Positions 7,268 through 10,629 of a stretch of 10,629 nt of DNA are shown one piece after another; position 1 is the stretch's first letter, and the number at the start of each line of letters is the position of its first letter. Where the stretch lies: positions 1-10,629 of the forward strand of contig JAEWIG010000167.1 in NCBI GenBank assembly GCA_023387295.1. The letters run 5' to 3'. The notes beneath the pieces are model-generated. The model saw only the letters and a program-made list of their open reading frames with translations, did no database searches and had not been told where the DNA came from. This stretch comes from Bacillota bacterium. Lineage in GTDB: Bacteria > Bacillota > Bacilli > Bacillales > Cytobacillaceae. The position numbers and the translations under genes are program-made.

Positions 7268-8401
7268 TTATCTTTCTAGCATTTCATCAGAAATGAGAAC
7301 AATTTCATTTTCATTACTTTGTCTAATTACTGTTCCATTTGGAATTTTCATATTCGATGGGACAATCGCTCTTTCGATAAAGACATTCTCACCTATTACA
7401 GCATTAGGCATAATGACAGCTTCTCGAACGAATGAACCCTTCCCAATTGCGACCCCTTGAAATAGAACCGACTTCTCTATTTCTCCATCAATTGTACAGC
7501 CTTCATTGATTAACGAATCTGCAATAATAGCATCTGGAGAGATATATTGAGGAGGGTGATTCGGATTAACCGAATATATCCGCCAATCATGGTCGAATAA
7601 ATTAAGCTCACAGGCCTCATCCAATAAATCCATATTGGCCTCCCAAAGACTTCTTACCGTTCCGACATCCTTCCAATAGCCTCGAAATGGGTATGCGACA
7701 ACTTTTTTTTGTTCTTCAAGTAGAAGAGGAAGAATATCCTTCCCAAAATCGTGGCTCGATTCTTGTGTACGATTATCCATTTCTAAATACTCTTTTAAAA
7801 TGGACCAATTAAAAATATAGATTCCCATGGATGCTAGATTATTTTTCGGTTGAGAAGGCTTTTCTTCAAAAGCCACGACCTCCATCTCTGTATTTGTCAT
7901 CATAATGCCAAATCTACTTGCTTCCTCCCAAGGAACCTCAATGACAGAAATGGTTGCATCGGCATTTTTTTCAATATGATAGTCTAGCATAAGCTCGTAA
8001 TTCATTTTATAAATATGATCGCCTGATAAGATAAGGACGTATTCTGGCTCGTATTGCTGGAGATAATTCAGATTTTGATAGATCGCACTAGCTGTTCCTG
8101 TATACCATTTCACCCCAGATGATTCACTATATGGAGGAAGAACGGTTACACCACCGTTTCTCCGGTCTAAATCCCAAGCGCTTCCAATACCTATATATGT
8201 GTTTAATACGAGTGGCTGATATTGTGTTAAGACACCAACCGTATCTATTCCAGAATTCGTGCAATTGCTTAACGTAAAATCAATAATGCGGTATTTGCCC
8301 CCAAATGGTACAGCCGGCTTAGCAATTGTTCTTGTTAGCGAATTAAGCCTACTCCCTTTTCCTCCAGCTAGTAGCATCGCTACGCACTTTTTCTTTCCCA
8401 C
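7268..8401 (-). CDS. glgC: Glucose-1-phosphate adenylyltransferase catalytic subunit (ADP-glucose pyrophosphorylase)
   Basis: GlgC makes ADP-glucose and pyrophosphate from ATP and glucose-1-phosphate, the committed step of glycogen synthesis. In the 377-residue form proposed here, the nucleotide-binding loop LLAGGKGSRL is at 10-19 and K28-P-A-V-P-F follows. The metal-binding Asp is D128 in LSGDHIYKMNY, the glucose-phosphate lysine is K181 in FEEKP, and GYWKDVGT is at 241-248. A left-handed beta-helix with hexapeptide repeats fills the C-terminus from about 285. The frame is open back to a TTG at 8452, but that adds 17 residues not expected for GlgC. The GTG at 8401 gives MGKKKCVAMLLAGGKG and has AAAGGAG ten bases upstream, so I use it. 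This start lies inside the 3' end of glgB. Confidence 0.95.
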   Translation of the reverse strand: MGKKKCVAMLLAGGKGSRLNSLTRTIAKPAVPFGGKYRIIDFTLSNCTNSGIDTVGVLTQYQPLVLNTYIGIGSAWDLDRRNGGVTVLPPYSESSGVKWYTGTASAIYQNLNYLQQYEPEYVLILSGDHIYKMNYELMLDYHIEKNADATISVIEVPWEEASRFGIMMTNTEMEVVAFEEKPSQPKNNLASMGIYIFNWSILKEYLEMDNRTQESSHDFGKDILPLLLEEQKKVVAYPFRGYWKDVGTVRSLWEANMDLLDEACELNLFDHDWRIYSVNPNHPPQYISPDAIIADSLINEGCTIDGEIEKSVLFQGVAIGKGSFVREAVIMPNAVIGENVFIERAIVPSNMKIPNGTVIRQSNENEIVLISDEMLER

Positions 8402-10283
8402 TACCCTTTCTCTCCTTTCGATGATTGACAGGACGGAATACTGAAAATCCAAATGCTGAAATCGTCATCCTTATCGAGAATGGTTTCCCGTGATATGGAA
8501 TGGATTCTGCTTTTAAAACTGTCTTATTTCTTTTACCCATACCTCCGAACTCCGTTTTATTACTATTAAAAATCTCTCGATAGGAACCGTCCTTTGGAAC
8601 TCCGATTCTATAGTCTTGATAATCATGCTTTCTAAAATTACAAACAATAATTAGATACTCAGCTGGATTTTTCCCTTTGCGAATAAAAGAAAAAATCGAT
8701 TGTTCAAAATTATTAACATCAATCCATTCAAATCCTTCATGGAACTGGTCTAATTCATACAATGGCCTTGAACGCCGATATAATTTCAATAACTCTCTCA
8801 CATATTCATATAAATTTCGATGCATCTCATAGTCTAGTAAATTCCAATCTAGCTGCTCCTTATCTTTCCACTCATCATATTGAGCTAATTCAGTCCCCAT
8901 AAAAAGTAGCTTTTTTCCTGGATGAGCAATCATATATCCTAGCAGTAACCTAAGCTGGGCAAATTTCTCCTCATAGTCACCTGGCATTTTATTTAATAAA
9001 GATTTTTTCCCATGAACTACCTCATCATGTGATAGTGGTAGGATAAAGCTCTCTGTAAAAGCGTATAACAAAGAAAATGTCACCTTCTCATGGAGGTAAC
9101 TTCTAGACTCTTCTCCCGATTCCATGTAAGCAAGAATGTCGTTCATCCAGCCCATATTCCATTTATATGTGAAGCCAAGTCCTCCCTTTTGAACAGGGGA
9201 AGTTACAGCTGGGAAATCGGTTGAATCCTCCGCCATCATGAGAAATGTCGGATCTTTTTTTCGTACAGCTTCATTCACCATTTTTAAAAATTGAATGCCA
9301 TATGGATTTTCTTTCTTATCATGTCGATTAGGCCAATAAATAATGTTTGCAACAGCGTCTACCCGAAAGCCGTCAATGTGATAGTAATCCATCCAAAAAA
9401 GGGCGTTAGAAATTAGAAAGCTTAGGACCTCATTTTTCCCTAAATTAAAATTTGCTGTGCCCCAAACAACATTCTCACGGTCCTCTGAAACTTCATATTC
9501 ATATAAATGAGTACCGTCAAACTGAAATAAACCATGTACATCCTTACAGAAATGACCTGGTACCCAATCGAGAATAACGCCGATTCCATTTTGATGACAT
9601 TGATCAATAAAATACATAAAATCATGAGGAGTCCCGTACCTACTTGTAACTGAAAAATATCCTGTCCCTTGATAGCCCCATGAATCATCGAGCGGATGCT
9701 CAACTAAGGGTAATAGCTCAATATGGGTAAATCCTTGATCTACAACGTAAGGAATTAGTTCCTCCGCAACATCCCTATAGGAATAAAACGTTCCTTCCTT
9801 TTGCTTCTTCCATGAACTTAGATGGAGCTCGTAAATGCTAAGTGGGCTAGATTTCGAATCCATCTTTGACTTTTTTCGCAACCAATGATGATCATTCCAT
9901 TGATATCCCTCCAATGAATAAACAATGGAAGCCGTTTTGGGTCTGATTTCTGAATAGAAGCTATAAGGATCCGATTTTAGAAATGTGCGTCCCTCCTTTG
10001 TGACTATTTCAAATTTATATATAGCCCCTTCCAAGTTTTTATTAATAAGGATGCTCCAAATCCCCATAGTATTTACTCTATGTAAGTGATAGCCCTTTCC
10101 ATTCCAATCATTAAAATCACCAACTAATCTGATAATTTCAGCGTTTGGTGCCCAAACACAAAATCTTGTATAAATAGAATTCTTGCTCTTTAATAAATGT
10201 GCTCCAAACAAGCGGTAGCTCTCGTAAAGCGTCCCTTCATGAAATAAGTGCATTTCATAGTCAGTTGGATTTTTTGTAATCAT
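8349..10283 (-). CDS. glgB: 1,4-alpha-glucan branching enzyme
   Basis: GlgB cuts an alpha-1,4 chain and rejoins the piece through an alpha-1,6 bond to make glycogen branches (GH13). A CBM48-type beta-sandwich covers about residues 20-115, with FCVWAPNAEIIRLVGDFNDW (41-60). The catalytic barrel carries region I DWVPGH (239-244), region II GFRVDAVA (305-312) with nucleophile D309, region III AEDST (351-355) with acid/base E352, and region IV LSHDEVVHGK (417-426) with D420. The ATG at 10283 has GGGAGAAGGA at 10288-10297. It is the first gene of the operon. The 644 residues run about 17 beyond B. subtilis GlgB as I recall it. The extra basic tail (about 621-644) is read through the glgC ribosome binding site and the first 53 nt of glgC. 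Confidence 0.96.
   Translation of the reverse strand: MITKNPTDYEMHLFHEGTLYESYRLFGAHLLKSKNSIYTRFCVWAPNAEIIRLVGDFNDWNGKGYHLHRVNTMGIWSILINKNLEGAIYKFEIVTKEGRTFLKSDPYSFYSEIRPKTASIVYSLEGYQWNDHHWLRKKSKMDSKSSPLSIYELHLSSWKKQKEGTFYSYRDVAEELIPYVVDQGFTHIELLPLVEHPLDDSWGYQGTGYFSVTSRYGTPHDFMYFIDQCHQNGIGVILDWVPGHFCKDVHGLFQFDGTHLYEYEVSEDRENVVWGTANFNLGKNEVLSFLISNALFWMDYYHIDGFRVDAVANIIYWPNRHDKKENPYGIQFLKMVNEAVRKKDPTFLMMAEDSTDFPAVTSPVQKGGLGFTYKWNMGWMNDILAYMESGEESRSYLHEKVTFSLLYAFTESFILPLSHDEVVHGKKSLLNKMPGDYEEKFAQLRLLLGYMIAHPGKKLLFMGTELAQYDEWKDKEQLDWNLLDYEMHRNLYEYVRELLKLYRRSRPLYELDQFHEGFEWIDVNNFEQSIFSFIRKGKNPAEYLIIVCNFRKHDYQDYRIGVPKDGSYREIFNSNKTEFGGMGKRNKTVLKAESIPYHGKPFSIRMTISAFGFSVFRPVNHRKERKGSGKEKVRSDATSWRKRE
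8412..8418 (-). promoter_or_regulatory. glgC ribosome binding site inside glgB
   Basis: AAAGGAG on the minus strand lies 10 nt before the GTG at 8401-8399. It is embedded in glgB codons 622-624 (Arg-Lys-Glu), so ribosomes translating glgB cross it. It supports the GTG start of glgC over the TTG at 8452. Confidence 0.8.
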
Positions 10284-10530
10284 ACATTCCTTCTCCCGTT
10301 TCCTTCATTCAATAATTGTTAGTCATCACTCTATCTATTTTGACCCTCATGATGTATATTCGAGCGACGCAAAAAAAAGCCTTGTAAATACTGCATAAAC
10401 TTTCCGACATCTATTGTTAGCTTTTGCTAATAATTGAGGGATTTCTATGATTATCTAAAGCATTCAACATTAAATTAAGCGAGTGCAGACAAAATATTTC
10501 AAAATGTGTATATTCACAAAACTACCATGC
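10284..10530 (-). other. Upstream region of the glg operon, no clear promoter seen
   Basis: This AT-rich non-coding stretch must hold at least part of the glgB leader and probably the operon promoter. The B. subtilis glg operon is reported to be transcribed with the sporulation factor SigmaE. I found no convincing SigmaE or SigmaA hexamer pair at correct spacing. The nearest are weak: CATAGAAAT at 10441-10449 and TAGATAAT just upstream of it. A small hairpin, ATTGTTAGC-TTTT-GCTAATAAT, lies at 10413-10434 without a U-tract. No small gene is supported. Confidence 0.4.
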
Positions 10531-10629
10531 GTTTCTGTTCCCAACCAAGTTATGTAAATGTCGTCGGCTTCCTTTCACTGCGCTTACGATTACTTCGTTA
10601 ACATCGAGGCTTGTTCAATGAAACCGACG
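10531..10629 (-). repeat. Structured dispersed repeat, copy B, cut by the window edge
   Basis: This is the reverse complement of copy A at 1057-1156. Read on the minus strand it opens with CGTCGG and ends with GGTTGGGAACAGAAAC. CGTCGG pairs with CCGACG (+ coordinates 10624-10629 with 10562-10567), and the inner hairpin is kept with a short bulge. The copy A stem pair A-T is G-C here, a compensatory change. It lies about 247 nt upstream of glgB and reads in the same direction as that gene, just as copy A does relative to yteA. Its 5' end may continue beyond the window. Confidence 0.75.

Noticed and set aside
8402..8452. Longer GlgC starting at TTG 8452
   Set aside because: The 17 extra residues lie upstream of the conserved GlgC N-terminus, and the good ribosome binding site at 8412-8418 is inside this stretch, pointing to the GTG at 8401.
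10430..10470. SigmaE or SigmaA promoter for the glg operon
   Set aside because: CATAGAAAT resembles a SigmaE -10 box, but the best ATGTT -35 match is at the wrong spacing. GATAAT has only a 3/6 -35 partner. Neither supports a call.
10505..10518. Near-palindrome TGTGTATATTCACA upstream of glgB as an operator (Fnr, Crp or CcpA type)
   Set aside because: The spacing between half-sites is too short for the Fnr/Crp TGTGA-N6-TCACA pattern, and the central CG of a CcpA site is absent. It is also more than 200 nt from the glgB start.

Overview
The window looks like chromosomal DNA from a low-GC Gram-positive bacterium of the Bacillaceae. The grounds are AAGGAGG-type ribosome binding sites, frequent TTG and GTG starts, a yteA-family gene, and a glycogen operon in the order glgB-glgC-glgD-glgA-glgP, which matches the Bacillus subtilis operon as I remember it. 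The GlgC/GlgD two-subunit ADP-glucose pyrophosphorylase is typical of Bacilli. I cannot name the species from the sequence alone.

Layout. Positions 33-962 (+) hold menA, the membrane prenyltransferase of menaquinone synthesis, followed by a strong hairpin terminator at about 991-1042. The gap 963-1281 is rich in structured repeats: that hairpin, a 100-nt structured dispersed repeat (1057-1156) and a partial extra copy of its start (1165-1201). yteA (1282-2058, +) encodes a DksA/TraR-type zinc-finger protein with a long acidic tail. Between yteA and the convergent glg operon lie a perfect 12-bp hairpin (2079-2114) and a 12-unit tandem array of alternating 20- and 21-bp units (2119 to about 2358). 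The rest, 10283 down to 2378 on the minus strand, is one compact five-gene glycogen operon. The last 346 bases (10284-10629) are upstream of glgB and contain a second copy of the 100-nt repeat, inverted relative to the first.

How the genes work together. GlgC, with its catalytically degenerate partner GlgD, makes ADP-glucose from glucose-1-phosphate and ATP. GlgA adds the glucose to a growing alpha-1,4 chain, GlgB makes alpha-1,6 branches, and GlgP releases glucose-1-phosphate from chain ends by phosphorolysis. Gene junctions are tight: glgB overlaps glgC by 53 nt, glgC-glgD are 33 nt apart, glgD/glgA overlap by 4 nt and glgA/glgP by 14 nt. This implies one polycistronic mRNA with translational coupling. 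menA and yteA are not part of that pathway.

The genes are ordinary. The parts worth a second look are non-coding: the 41-bp dimeric tandem array on the 3' side of glgP, and the pair of inverted, structured 100-nt repeats that bracket the yteA-glg segment. I did not find a convincing new multi-gene system.
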